Made by a program: the position numbers and the translations under genes
Shown here: in pieces, positions 51,149 to 64,000 of the stretch
Position numbering within the stretch: the first letter of the stretch is position 1
Layout: the number at the start of each line of letters is the position of its first letter
Notes under the pieces: model-generated
The model's input: only the letters and a program-made list of their open reading frames with translations
Told to the model about the DNA's origin: nothing
Database searches by the model: none
Assembly: GCA_013396655.1 (NCBI GenBank)
Contig: WBMV01006674.1
Location: 620,224 to 684,223, forward strand
DNA from: Campylorhamphus procurvoides
Lineage: Eukaryota > Chordata > Aves > Passeriformes > Dendrocolaptidae
Reading direction: 5' to 3'
Length of the DNA: 64,000 bases

Positions 51149-51156
51149 TTTATATA
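51149..51156 (-). promoter_or_regulatory. MYF6: MYF6 TATA box
   Basis: TATATAAA on the minus strand, about 110 bases upstream of the ATG, putting the start of transcription near 51120. Just upstream is an A-rich ACAGCTAAAAGCTGG segment (about 51175-51193), a dyad that loosely resembles a MEF2/E-box combination, but it does not match either consensus fully. Confidence 0.75.
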
Positions 51157-52002
51157 GGAGCTGCTGAAACCCTATCCAGCTTTTAGCTGTCGCAGTGTAT
51201 CACCCTCCAAAACTGATTCCAGCCAGTCTCCCGGCCGNGACACGGCTGGAGGACAAAGGCGCAGGAAATGAGGGGTGCGCTGCCCCCAGCCCACCCCTCA
51301 CACCCCCGGCCTACGCTCCCTGTCCCGGTGCTAGGTGTCGGTCTGTAAGAGAGATTTCAAAAACAGCCATCACTTTCCAAATAGACGGGTTAGTATTTTC
51401 AGAAGAAACCCCTGCTATTTCCCCTCCCTCCCCCGCCCCCCATCTACCCCTTCAAGCATGCCATTCCTGTGACCCAAGCCACCCGGGCCAGCCCAAGGTT
51501 GAGAGCCAAGCTCGCTGTCCCTCCACACGTACAGGGAAAGTTGCCAAGGCAGAGCCTTGCTGTGATGATGAGGCACTCACACATATTGCACCTCGGCTTA
51601 GCCTTTCAGTCTGAACTTTCCCACGTTGCCCATGAGGAGACAGGAGTGATTCCAGGTGACTGGGTTACAGTGTGATGAGGCTCTCTGAACAGCCCCTATT
51701 CTTGACTGTGTTTAGGGTAGGTAAAGCCCAGGCATATAGTGAAAATGAAGTTTAGTCCCTTGGGCCTGGCAGGGTATGCAGAGCTTCCTGGCCACTGAGA
51801 CAGAAATGGAGCTTGTGGTCACTCTCTGTTAGTGTATTCTGTAATGTCATATCATGTCTGAGCCTACTTTACATGAAGAAAGAAAAGGAATGAGAAAATG
51901 GCCTGTTTGGTTCTTTTGCTGTACTGCTTTGTGTTCCTTAAATCCCATATAATTCCTTTATGCTTATGTAAATATATATATGCATATTTATGTCCCTATC
52001 TG

Positions 52003-52026
52003 TACACACACACGCACACACACATA
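52003..52026. repeat. CA-rich microsatellite
   Basis: An imperfect (AC)n run with one CG interruption, flanked by TA/CATA-type low-complexity DNA from about 51970 to 52090. Confidence 0.9.
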
Positions 52027-55000
52027 CGTATACATATTTCTGTGGATAAGTAAATATATTTCTCTGTGTGTATATGTCTGGGTATACACTTTTTCATAGA
52101 AGGTCACAATAACATATGAAGAGTGAATGAAGCACCTGGAATGCTCTCATGGCTCTCAAATGTAGCTCCTAACTTCATTTTTTCTTAAGGAAAGTGTGGT
52201 GTATTTTTTCATTTCTCTAAAGCTACAATGAAATTAATAACTGACTTGACTCTTCAACACTGCAAATCAGTTTCTCAGAGTACAAAAATCTTAATGACTA
52301 AGAGTAGTTGTAGTTTTGTTTTGACCACATCAGTGCTGTTGGAATGGATTTCATTTCTGCTATAATGAGGCAGAACAATATATAATTTTGGATAAGAAAG
52401 AGAAATTTAAACTGTTCTCAGCGAAACTGATTTTGATACTGTTTCACCACTGAGGATTTTTCCCCCTCTTCAGATTCAAAAAAGGGCAGTCTGGAAGTTA
52501 AGGCATGGAACATAAGACAGTTGCTCAGTTTCCATGCTCTGCAACTTGCTTTTTGTTTGACCTTTGACTAGTTACTTAATTTCCCTGTGATTTTAGTTTT
52601 TACCTTTGAAAAGGGATATAATGCTGACCTTTACCCATCCTGTGTGTCTCATTTAATTTGCTGACTATCCAAGGAGAAGCTACCCCTTGGCATTACATGC
52701 TTTGGAGTCCTACAAGTATGTTTGTCCCATGCCATTAGTAATGGCAGTAAAAAAAAAAAAGAAGAGGAAAAAAAGAAAAGAAAAAACCCTAAGTGTGCTG
52801 ATTGTTTCAATCTACTGCTCTGGGAATGTTTGGAACAAGACAGAGACTAGAATGGTAAGGTGCACAAATGAGAGCTTAGTTTCAGGGAGAAAGATAATTA
52901 CCAAAATTACCACACTGTTGTTGTCCTTTCAAGAGCCTTAAGTGGACTTAGAGAGCTGGGAAACAGCAAGCTTAGGAGCCAGATGCCCTTGCTGCTGTCA
53001 ACAGATATTTTTTTTAAACAGGAAACAAAATAAATTCTTTCTTTCCAGCACTTAGTGCTAGAGTAAACAGATTTGGTTCCTCACAACTTCATGGGCACAG
53101 CATAAATAGCCCTTTATTGAGGAAAACTCTTATCAACTCTGAATAAATTTTAAATTGAATTAAGTATACCAGTTTTCCCATCACATAAATAACTTGAATT
53201 TTGCTGTAGACATCACACTGCATCTTCCACTTCAGCTCCTTGGTGAATATAACACAACTAGCAAACAGCCCTAGCATATATGATCAAAGTGTCCTCAGAG
53301 ATATTCTCCTTTACAAAACTGGATCCTTTCCCTTCAGAAGAATATTTTAAGCAGATGGGAAGAATTGAGATACCACTACTTTTTAAAGATGTTTGCAATG
53401 GCTGAGAGATATGTAATGAGAGAGTTGGTGCACAAAAGATAGGTAGTCTATTAAAGAGCATATATCTATTCCTGAATCTGCAACATTTAACAGGAATTAT
53501 CACCAGAAAATAATCCCTGGTGAACAGAGATTAGAGATTTTCTGTGAGTTTTCTCAAAAGTCTGGCCAGTGGAGGATCTAAGAGGGATCAGATTTTCTTG
53601 TACTGACAACAACCTATGGGAAATTTAAGCAAAAGAAAATTTCTGACATTCATGGAAGCATAATTCCAGATACTGGAACCTCATGGCTTATGGCATGTAG
53701 CAGAACTTCTTAGCTGAACTTCTTTATCTTTTCATGCCTTAAAATGTCTGAATTTTACAGAAGTCTGCAAGGACAGCACAAACCAGCTTTAATTCTTGAT
53801 TTTAATTTATGTATGTTGTTAGACTGTCAGCTGACTTTTGCTTACCTAGAATCTGTTTTTTACTTGACTGTATTCAAACTCTGTTTGTCCAAGGAAATTA
53901 TATTATTTGCATATCCATATTGTCACATGCATTCTCACAGGAGATTTAGGAACTGACTAGAGGAAGTGTGTGTGTACTGCACATGCCAGTGCTTGTGTAG
54001 AAGTGTGTGACATTTCAGAGGATTTAAAAGCAACTGTGGGAGCAACCATTCCTCAACTTTTGAAAACAGAGTAGTGAATGGTGTAGTATATGCTCTGAAG
54101 CTGGAAAGCCAGAAACATAGAAACCTGGAAAAGACAACACTGTATAATTTTATGGTCTTTGTAGGGGAAGACTTAAAAATTCTTATTCACAGAGGTCTTG
54201 GCTGTATAGCTGTTCCAAATTATTGCTGTTTTTCTTTGATTGGATATGGACTTTAGTGCTCATATCAGTTACAGTCCTGTTAGTATCTGAGAGGTGCAAC
54301 CTTGCTAACTAAACAGACTTCTCCAGTTCAATATGGTAAGGTAGGATTTCATTGCAGCTCCTCTGTTGGCCAGTTATGAGACACAGTACTAAATGGCAGA
54401 TGCTTTAAGGCCTGTGTCAGGGTCTACAGTGACGAACAGTCACCACTGCACAAACACATTTATTTTACTACAAGACATTTTCCTGGGGAGGAGGGAGTGC
54501 CTAACAGAAACTGGAGGCCCATTGCATGTTGCTGGCTGGGGCAAGCATTTTCCATGATTCTATCCACAAGTAGGCATTCCTTGCCAGAAGAAAGGGAGTA
54601 ATAATGACAGAGGTCTTCTACTTGTGATTAGGCGAAACACAGAGAACATGGAACGTGACAAGACTACAAGAACACATCATGTGTTTTAGAATCATATTTT
54701 TGTTTCCATGTTTTTTTGTAGTTACATGAAAGGCTATTTTTGCAGTATACGTTGATTTGTCTGTTTACACTACAAACTGTTGGAAGGGTAACGTACATTT
54801 TCACACCCAGTAGTTTCAGAACATGATGACTGTGACATCTAAACCTAATCTCAGTAAAAGGGCAATAGTTAAACCACAGTATTCATTTTAATTCTGCAAA
54901 TGAAAGGAAGAAAAGGGTATGTGGAACACTAGTTTCATCATCTGTTGTCAAATATTCTTTTGGTTTCCTGGTTTTCTTTTGGTTTTCTGTCTGACATATG

Positions 55001-58000
55001 GGCATGCCAGTGTAACAAGCCCTTTGATTATAGATACCAAGCATTGGGTGGTTAAGAGAAAAGTTAAACTGTAGTCAAACTCAGGTAGTACTTGGTCTTG
55101 ACTTAATTCCTTGTGCTGCACTAATTCAATCCTCAGTTATTTCATGCCCACATGGATTTCAAATGCAGAAACAACTGAAAAGAGAGTCTTTGAGATATTA
55201 TTGTTGCCAAAATGTGATTACAATATTGGAAGTAATGCAATCATGCCATAGCCCTATAGAATTCTTTTTTTTTCTCATGAGATTTTATATATTTTCTTTT
55301 TTGTCTGTAATTTCAGAATCAGTTGATTTTATTTTCAGTAGTCTACTGCATTAGTGGGCAATTTAGTTCATACTTTTGAATAAATGTTGATTTCATCATG
55401 ATTTGTACTTTGTGCATTTTACATGATTTGTACTTCAATGTTTTGATCTCCATGAGGCATCATTACCACTTGTTTTATAGATCCTACATGGTCTCCTGCA
55501 TCAGGTGTCTTCTTCTATTCATTGAAAGACAAATACACTTCTATCCCTTCCTGGTGATAACCTGGTCAGTTGTCCATCTGGAAAGTGCCTTAAAATCCTA
55601 AAAGTTTTATCTCCCATTAAACATAGGGATGAAGTACTCAAGGTACCACACTGCTGTCCACCAAATCTGTCATCTGTATTTTCTGAGAAAGGCTAATATC
55701 AGATGCTTCAGTAGAAGATACAGGGTGCTCTGATGAGATTTCAGCACAGAAGTTTCTTCCTAATCCCTTCAGTTACAGTGGTGTGAGCCCTCAAACATGC
55801 CAACCTGTATCATAAACATAAATTCTGTATAATGCATCTGGGACTTGAGAAAATATTAATACAAACTCCCAAGTATCTTATCTATATGGGCGTTCATAAG
55901 GAAAGTAGTTGCTCTTTTTGGAAAATAGAAGCTATTGAGATAAAGTCATCTGGAAAAAAATTTGCACTGTATTAAATAGCAGTTATGACCTTGGTAATCC
56001 AACATATATTGTATCATGATGTTACTGAAACCTGTTGCACAGCTGCAAAACTGTTTTAGGCTGTGAAGGTCATTGAGTTATTCAGCTGTGCGTGTAACTT
56101 TTAAGGTAGATGCTTGTATACAAGGTTGGTTACCTGGGATCTGTCACAGCAAAAAATACAGCAGTCTATATTATACTCCACCTCTCTGTTCTGTTCATTT
56201 CACATAATTTCACTTATTAACTTCTGTGTGTTTGTATACTAAGATTTCATTAGTTTTGATATCCCTGAAGGCTCAAAAATGTGTTCCTTAAAGTACACTG
56301 GGATCTAGATATTTTAACATGGTTTCTTGAAAGTGCCATGGGTATGTGGCACAAAGGAAAATCTGCAAATTTATTGTCTGAGATTTTGAAATAAATAAAT
56401 GACTCTGATCACTAATTCTGTACCATGTTAAAACCCTCTGGTGATGTTCAAAAAGTACAAAGGAGTCTTATGGTTATCCTAAAAGAGAATGTGAAGTTTC
56501 CTAAGGTATGGAAAGAATCTTGGATGCTCAAAACTCACCTGTATTTCATTTTTTCACCAGGCTACTCTGGACAACATTTCAGAGAAACTACACATACTAA
56601 AAGATTGCCAAATGCCTTCTCTGCCTGCAAAAATCATCCAAATAAGGCTTCAACTGAATGGTGTAAGCATGTGGATTTTTAGAGAGAATGTATTGATTAT
56701 GTTTTGGGGGAAATGCTTTGATAGTTAAACATTGAGGAAAAGTTCAGAAGAAAAAAAGATATTCTGATTAGATAAAAAAACCTGGAAAAGCAATCTTAAA
56801 TCTGTGTTCTGAAACTGAAAACTGACAATTTATAGCTATGTTTAGACTCAGAGAAAGTAGTGTGAAAATATTTTTGTTGTGAAGTGTAAACCAGGTGGAT
56901 TACGACAGAGTCTGTTGATCTGTAGTGTCTTTATTTGTAAACAAAATTCATGTATTATTAGAGCAGTCTAATAGAAATATTTGCCTGAAAGTGTAAGCTT
57001 TACAATTATTAGTTTGAAATATTTTTGATTACTGTAATAACTAAACCATAGAGTGGACTGAAGTAATTGTGCACTAGCAGTTCCTAAATAAATTTCCAAT
57101 AACAAAAAAAGAAAATTATTTTAGAGGTCCTACATAGTAGCTTAATCATGTTCTGTTCAGTGAGAGCTGCTGAGTGCTTTGGACTTCTAAAAAGGCCAGT
57201 GTTTAAATGAGGTGACTAATTATAGATTATAAATATAATTTTATGAGGATACAAATAATTGTAAAAAATTTGTATTGAAACTACTCTCTTCAGCTTGGGA
57301 CAGTCATAGTGAAACAGCATTAACTTTCCAGTGGTGTCTGAAGGTGGTTTCTGAAACTAGAAGTTATATGAAAAAAAGTTAGAACCAGATGAATTCCAAG
57401 AATGGCATTTACCAGCTCATGTAACTACACTTCATCTTTTTCTTCTTTCAGATTTGGTTACTTGCAGCCCTATTAATTAGTAAGTTACAAATTCAGTAGT
57501 GAGTCAGAGGTAATAAGAGTGGTTGTGCTTACAGCAGGGAGGCAGTCTGTAAGGAACAAGTCTAATCATAGATTGCTTTCTTCTAGCGTTCACATTGCTG
57601 TCATCAGTAAACCATGTCTTGCTTTGAGTAACCAGGATCTGTTTAATTAAACAAAAGATACCCAGAACTCCTATTTTAGAACTGATTGCCATCTACAAAC
57701 TACTACAGGAAAGGAAGTAATAGAACTGAAGTGGTCATCATAATCAGAAATATGATCATCACTGAAAAAGTCATTGGTGCAAACACCGAAAATTAAACCA
57801 GGTTAGCATTCACTGGACAATACAAAATTATTCAAATTTCTCCTTTGGCTGTGGTGAACAACATCAGTGTTTTTGAAATCAGTTTAAACGTTCTGAGTGC
57901 TATTCCTGCAAGGTCAGTTGAGCTCACTCAATAGTACGAAACAGAATGACCTAACTGTTTCTCATCTGCAAGTACCAAAGGAGTATTTAGGAATAGGATA

Positions 58001-58474
58001 AACAAACTTTGTCATATTCGGAAGGTACACAGTAAAGAATATAAAGGCTCTGAAACATTTACAAGAATGATCATTAGCAGTGACATGGGTAAGAAACAAG
58101 TTGTCTCTGATGTGAATTGTCCCTGAAGATTCAGTCTCTTCTTTTGTCATCTTTCAAGCTGCAAAATTCATTCTGCATGATGCACTAACCCTCAAGAACA
58201 TTATGGTAAAGAAACTGATATTATGAGAGGCCTTAGATAAGCTTTTTCTATGGTAATTTCCAAGGAAATCACTTTTCATTTTTACAAGAGAATTAGAAAT
58301 CAGCATCCAAGATTTCAGTGGCATTAATGATGAATTACCAAGAAAGATTGAGAAGTAATTAATAAATTGTTAATTAGTTGAAATTGCTTTTGAAGAAAAA
58401 GCCCTCTGAACATTCTGGATCACCACAGTTGCTTCATTTGGATCCAAAAGTCATGTCAATTTACAGAAAGTCTT

Positions 58475-58506
58475 TATATATATATATATATATGTATGTA
58501 TATATA
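58475..58506. repeat. TA dinucleotide repeat
   Basis: A TATATA run with two TATG interruptions near 58493-58500. Confidence 0.95.
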
Positions 58507-60509
58507 GTAGACTTGATCCAGCTGATTCTAAGTCTGAGTATTTCATGTACGAAGGAGCTATTGAATGATCACACAATTGGCACCATCTTTACAACCTGTA
58601 TTATTCATTATACTGATTGCAAAGCAGTGTTGTGAGCACACTCAAGTAGCATCAATGCCTCATGAATGCTGATATTTAGCTGTTTTTCCAGGCAGAGGAA
58701 GTGTCTGCGGAAGTTGATTTACACAGGCAGCAGCAATGGTTTATAAACAATAGTTTGGAGATGCTCAGATTATGAGCTCTCATTGTGGAACTTTCTCAGT
58801 CAAGTATCTCAAATTTGATGTTTCCATGGTCTCAGGAATTTTGTGACACTTTACACACACATAAACTATTTTCCAGAATTCCAACTGTTCAATACTGTGA
58901 TTATATCCTGATGATGGATTCAGTTAATAGTGAACTTGCCTATTGTTTTTGGAAAGTTTTAAGATGCTTGTAAAATGATGTATCTGAAACAAGAGGAGAA
59001 AATTGGGAGATTAGAAAATAGCTATGTCACTTTCTTGAGATGCCTGGCATTCTCTGACAGAAGATAAATATATGTTCACAGTGTCCCTGAGCTGAAATTC
59101 AATCAAGAATTTTACGAACAATAGAAAAACTGCCTGAAATGCTCAAACTTTTTTCCCCTCACCAACATGAGCTATCTAATAAAAAATAAATTTTAACTGT
59201 GTTGTGTTTTTTTAAAAAGTCACTGAGTCACCTTAATTACAGCACATTCAAGAACTGCATGCATGCATGCACAGACCAACAATCATCCCTGTAACTCAAA
59301 CTGACAGAGTTGTAAATCAAACTAAAGTTAGTCAAACTACTTAATGTGATTTTTCAAAGGCTTCAGAAATTCAGAGTAAGCCATGATCTGGAATGGTCAT
59401 TGGGAAGACAACCTGAAATGCACTACAGATAATTCTTGAAAGAGATTGCATAATAAGACTTGTCAAGTTCTAATTGTCCTGCATAGCACTTCTTGACTAG
59501 TTCACTTGAATTGGTTCACAGCTGATGGCATCCTAGTTCAGATCGTCATGATCTTAACTCTGTTGTACTTTCAGCAATGCGGTACTAGTAGGAACAGATT
59601 GGACTAATCTCAGCCATTCTTACGTTCCTTTTGGCCATAAAAATTAATATGTGAAAGAAACTATTGACCTCAAACAAATGGCTTCCTTTAAAAAATATCA
59701 GTCATCAGACCTGTCATGTATAATCTGTATCCATCATCCTCATCCATACTCTTTGTCACAGTGAGCTTACAGGAGTAATTAATGGATAAGTGTTACTGTT
59801 CTAACATTCTGCGTTACAGAGCACATCCCTGCCTAGTTCTGTTAGTATCTGTTTACAGACATGTTGCCCGTGAATTTATCTGATCCCTTTCTGAACATCC
59901 CAATAGTGTCTCACCTCCCAAAGTATTTTTTGTAATTACTTACATCTGATAGGGCTTGCAGGATCAAGTCCCAAAGGACAAGCCAGTGAAGGGAAACCTA
60001 GATAGATAATCCTTCTTGGACTTACCATGAGAAGGGTCTCAGAGCTGCCAAGAGACATCAGGAAATGCATAGGTTAGCACATGCCAATTAGCAGTAATAC
60101 CATCAAGAGCCTGATTCCACATGGGATTTACGTGCCTGTGCCCCAATTTGAGTGCCTAAATTCACAATATGTATTTTCAGACCTTGCTGCAAAACCTTAG
60201 AGATGTCTGGAAAAGTATTCGTGCCACGTTTTTCATCAGTAAATTTCCAGGGGTATCTAAACATCATCTTCTGGATGTATGCAGAAATCCCTCACTGTTG
60301 GCTAGGCAGAGCAGCTAGGGGCATTATTTTTTCATGTGTTTCTGCCTGACATATTGACAGGGCCTAAAACAGAAGAACTCAGAACACACTTTCTAGATTG
60401 GACCCTGAACACAACTTAGCCACGGGCATTTTATGTGGCAGTTCAGGACTTACCAGCATGTCATTCTTGATGAGGCTGTAAGTACCTCTTAGTGAAGCCA
60501 CAAGATAAA

Positions 60510-60620
60510 TGGCCATCTTGACATACCAAGACCCTGAGTAACCTGATCAAACTTCGAAGTTGGACCCGGGTTAGATGACCTCCACAGGTCCTTTCCAGAA
60601 TAAATTATTCTAATACTCTG
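60510..60620 (+). mobile_element. CR1 LINE 3'-end fragment
   Basis: A diverged CR1 3' end: TGGACCCGGGTTAGATGACC, then CCACAGGTCCTTTCCAG and a terminal AATTATTCTAATACTCTG. Short and non-coding. Confidence 0.7.
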
Positions 60621-61179
60621 TTCTAAAGCTGAGGAAGAGCAGTCACAAGCAACACAGGAAAAAAGAAAAAGAAAAGATAGTAGACATGTTAGGACAAAAT
60701 CAGAAAGACAAAGGACAAATCAAAAAATCATTATCAAAAGTCATAAAAGTAAAGAGGAAAATTTTACTAAGCATTGCAATAGCAAGAGAACTAAGGGAGC
60801 CTGAACAGAGAGGAAGCTACTAACAGATGATGTTGTGCTTAATGCCTCCCTCAATTCAAAATACAATTAAAAATGAAATGCAATTAGCTGGTTAACAAAA
60901 TTATTATTGCTAATAACAAAAGTAGAGGCACTCAAGACAGGAAAATCAAGAGGTAAAATAGTTAGATTGACCTACATATTAAAACTGGATTGACCTCGGT
61001 ATAATTAGAGAATTGCCTGATCTCAGTGCCATTTTCTGACATCTTCGAGAACTTTTGGTGGATGAGTGAGATTGCAGAAAAGTATAGATGGGCAAATGTA
61101 ATGCAGAAAGAGAAGGAAGGAAGGAACTGTAGGTGAGTAGTTCAGCCTAAATTTCTATGGAAATACTGAAAAATGTTGC

Positions 61180-62080
61180 GATCCTTGTGTTCACCTGTGA
61201 GAATACAAAGGGGTGAATAATGCCAACATATAAGGAGTGTTGTTCCTGTTAAAAAATCTTCCAGACAAATCAATTTATTGTCCTGCTGTAACAGGAGGAC
61301 GATTCTTGTGATTATGGAATAAGCAGAAAATACCTGATTTTAATGAAGTCTTTTTATACATCTTCACATGACATCCTTGTATGAAGTCTAGGAAATGAAA
61401 CTCCTATGGGTATTCAATTCTGGAAACTCATCAAAGAACTCTCAAATGAAGGAATTCTCAGAGTTCAGCTCTGGGAATTTTTGTTTTAATTAATAACAGC
61501 TAATAGAATAGAGAATATGCTAATTAAGTTTGCAGATGTCACAGAGGCATCATGAATTATCAGCTTGTTGGAGGACATGCTTAGATTTTGAATTGTGCAT
61601 GCTAAATCAGAAATCTGGTCTTTAATAGACTTTGATGAGGACAAGGGCACAAATGAACACTTTTGGAAGCCAAGTCAGTGCAGAAATAGAGACTGAGTTA
61701 CTAGCTAGGTGGTAATTCTTCAGAAGCAGGAAACTGATGGTTATAGCGAGTAGTAAGAAGAACATGTGCCATGCTGGTGAGAAAAGAACTCCACACATCC
61801 CACTAGGACATACAAACAGGTAGGAGGCACATGAGGTAGTCCCTCCATCCTGTTCTAGGCTGGTAAGACTTAGTTGCAATTCCATGTCCGTTTTCAGGGA
61901 CTGCGCTGCATCTCAAAACTGATACAGCTGGTACAACTATAGAAACCACGGAATGGTAACATGGATGCTAACAACGATGACATGCTTAGAAACATTGGGT
62001 ACAATGTTGAATGAAGGGATGATACAGAGAACAGAAGAATCAAGGGAAAGTGTTGGCAGTGATCAAGCAAATAGTAAGCA
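61180..62080 (+). mobile_element. Ancient LINE (CR1-like) reverse-transcriptase remnant
   Basis: Forward-strand translation gives YLILMKSFYTSSHDILV at about 61338-61390, which resembles the reverse-transcriptase motif with Asp-Phe-x-Lys-Ala-Phe-Asp. Then IENMLIKFADVTEAS at about 61514-61558 resembles the FADD catalytic segment. Their order and spacing fit a CR1-type LINE. Stops and frame shifts interrupt it, and catalytic aspartates are substituted, so it is dead. The ends are uncertain. Confidence 0.65.
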
Positions 62081-63150
62081 CTGAAAAGAGGAACAGAGTA
62101 AACTGATGCAGGTGTTTATGTACATAGAAACAAATATATGCAATTAGTTATAATAAGACTGATATAGTTTATGTAAGGCTCCTGATAGAAAAAACAGACT
62201 GGTTTGGCTGCAGAGAAGCAGCAATATAAAGGTCTGTTAGAAGTGATGTTGCCTTCATGCAAAATATGCAGACTATGGGACAATGAGTTTCCTTTTTTGC
62301 CTTATTTTGCTTATTTTTTTTTATTAGAAAGAATTCTATTTTGCAATAACTGAGGAGCATTAAGGGTGGACAAAGAAAGGCAGTCAAGGTATCAGTGCTC
62401 TTGCAGGGGAGGACAAGATCCAGCCAGGCTTCTGTAAATTTTTTTATTACTGTATTTCAGGTTTTGAACATCTGCCTTCCACATTTCATGTGAGAGTCTG
62501 CCCCCATCAGGCTATATGCCTTTCTGAAGGAATATCTGAATATTCTGGAAAATGTCACTACTGAGACGAGACAGATAGTGCATATATGATTCCCTGGCAA
62601 CCTTAGCCCAGGGACCAGCATATTTGCCTGAGATGTGACAAACAAAGATAAGCAGTTCCCTGTTCTGAATCAAGCAGAGGATGAAAGTAAATCAGTGTCT
62701 CCTGTGTATTATTTGAATACTTAAAACTCAAGCATAGAGATTTATTCCTGGACTTTTTTTAGAAGGGGAAATCAGAATTAGCAATTCCAGTTGAATTAGT
62801 CAACAATTAAATTATAATTAAAGGATGATTCCTTAACAAGAGGATATGGCAATCATAGAGCTGTGTGAACATGTACACTTCGCTATTTTTTATCTGCATC
62901 ATTGTTTTTTCCTAAGTCTCATTTATAATTTCTGAAAATGTATTTCTTTATGTGTTTCAAAACGTGTTTGTTATTTTTCTATGTGTTTTGAGTTTGAGCA
63001 CTTACCTGTCAATGAAGGATTCTGTAGAACAGCAGGATGTCCAAGAGTTAAGTACTGTAACATTTAAATGCCCCTGAAATTGTCTAACATAACACAACTT
63101 CTATTTTGTGTCATTACTCCTTTCTCAATAACTTTGTCTTTGACCTTCAG

Positions 63151-63388
63151 ACAAAAAAAACAACCCACCAACGAAAACCCACCAAATAAAACCATCAACC
63201 CCCCTAAAAGACCTCAAACAAACAAAAAAGAAAAAAACCAAAAAAACCCCAAAAAATCCACCAAAAAACCCCAACAAAACTTCCCCCCCAAATCACCCCA
63301 CTTCCCCTTTCCCCCCCAAAAAAAAACCCAAAAAACCCACCAAAACCTAACAAGGAAAAAAAAAAGTACACCCCCCCAAAAAAACACA
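63151..63388. repeat. A/C-rich low-complexity tract
   Basis: About 240 bases almost wholly A and C on the + strand, with many CCC/CCCC runs split by A-runs (AACCCC, CCAAAAAAACCCC and similar). The opposite strand is therefore a series of G-runs and T-runs. The open frame across it is Pro/Lys/Asn/Thr-rich and is a composition artefact. Confidence 0.9.
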
Positions 63389-64000
63389 GAGAAGCATGCT
63401 CAAAACTCTGGTTCACGGGGAAGCAGGAGGAGAGCACACATTTGGAAGAACTGGCATGCAGGACATTGCATTGGTTGCGCCGTGATCTCAGTGGTTCACT
63501 GTGGAACAGGGCTGGGCTGAGTGTGCTATTCTGATGATGTTGGCCTCAACAGCTTCCCCTGACTCACTTCCTTCCAAAGGCAGGCTTTGGATTACTCAGC
63601 AATGCCAGCAGACCCTCATTTCCAGTCATGTGACATTTCTTTGGCATGGAAACTGGATCTGAACTGTGCATGAGCTGTGTGCAGCACAAGGCTGGCCTCT
63701 GCCGAAATACAGAAATTATTTTTGCAGTCCTTCTCCAGAAAGAACTATGCATAGTTCTTATACAGTATATACTGTATTGATTTCCTAACTGTGATTGAAA
63801 AAATCCTGTATAGATCATAACGATAATATAGATCATAAAGGCTTTCTCAGACATTTACATCTTCGAAAAATGAACTTTATACCAAGTTCATCAAAACACT
63901 GAAATGTGACTTATATTGGGAATTTCTTTGTCAGGAAAAAACAAAACACATCATATGATGTTGAATATCAATGGGATATAATACTTCTGTATATAATTAA

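Larger units (their letters stand above)
51330..64000. other. Intergenic DNA upstream of MYF6
   Basis: No supportable gene. By vertebrate synteny PTPRQ should come next on the minus strand. I looked for the tyrosine-phosphatase signature and did not recognise it, so its 3' exons are either outside the window or too short to see by eye. Present here are CA and TA repeats (52003-52026, 58475-58506), an A-rich run (52749-52787), CR1 remnants (60510-60620 and about 61180-62080) and an A/C tract (63151-63388). Confidence 0.6.

Noticed and set aside
59256..59271. GCATGCATGCATGCA run
   Set aside because: A short simple repeat; no support for a function.
63068..63520. 150-codon Pro/Lys/Asn-rich open frame
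   Set aside because: Translation of the A/C low-complexity tract; composition explains it.
51330..64000. Exons of PTPRQ, expected by synteny
   Set aside because: No phosphatase signature or fibronectin-type exon was recognised on the minus strand. Absence is not proven, because short exons are easily missed by eye.

Overview
This window is vertebrate nuclear DNA and almost certainly avian. It has long introns, AT-rich intergenic DNA, CpG-rich islands over developmental genes, and several CR1-type LINE fragments with the typical bird CR1 3' end. It matches the conserved LIN7A - MYF5 - MYF6 block. All gene calls come from recognising translated exons and splice sites by eye; no search was run.

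Layout. Positions 1-17600 hold the 3' half of LIN7A on the + strand. Three coding exons (8815-8886, 11185-11394, 17388-17600) encode the end of the L27 region, the whole PDZ domain and the Gln-rich C-terminus; the 5' exons lie left of the window. A probable 3' UTR runs to about 20.9 kb. From 20.9 to 42.0 kb there is a gene-poor convergent interval with a solo LTR (21284-21855), a CR1 pseudogene with reverse-transcriptase remnants (about 32105-33240) and two E-box clusters (38.75-38.90 and 40.79-40.95 kb). MYF5 (CDS 42237-43482) and MYF6/MRF4 (CDS 49878-51039) lie on the minus strand. Each has three coding exons, a TATA box and a poly(A) signal. MYF6 is upstream of MYF5, as in other vertebrates. 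The 6 kb between them is unusually GC/CpG-rich with short AT-rich patches and inverted repeats, and is where epaxial-type Myf5 control elements would be expected. From 51.2 to 64 kb I see no gene. By vertebrate synteny PTPRQ should lie further right on the minus strand, but I recognised none of its exons.

How the genes relate. MYF5 and MYF6 are sister myogenic bHLH factors sharing long-range regulatory DNA. LIN7A is an unrelated scaffold protein for cell polarity and synapses that happens to converge on them. The observations most worth a second look are an apparent decayed tandem copy of a LIN7A exon (8962-9036), a five-fold CAGCTG cluster downstream of MYF5, a perfect 12-bp hairpin and an orphan CpG island in the MYF6-MYF5 interval, and a 240-bp A/C tract near the right edge.
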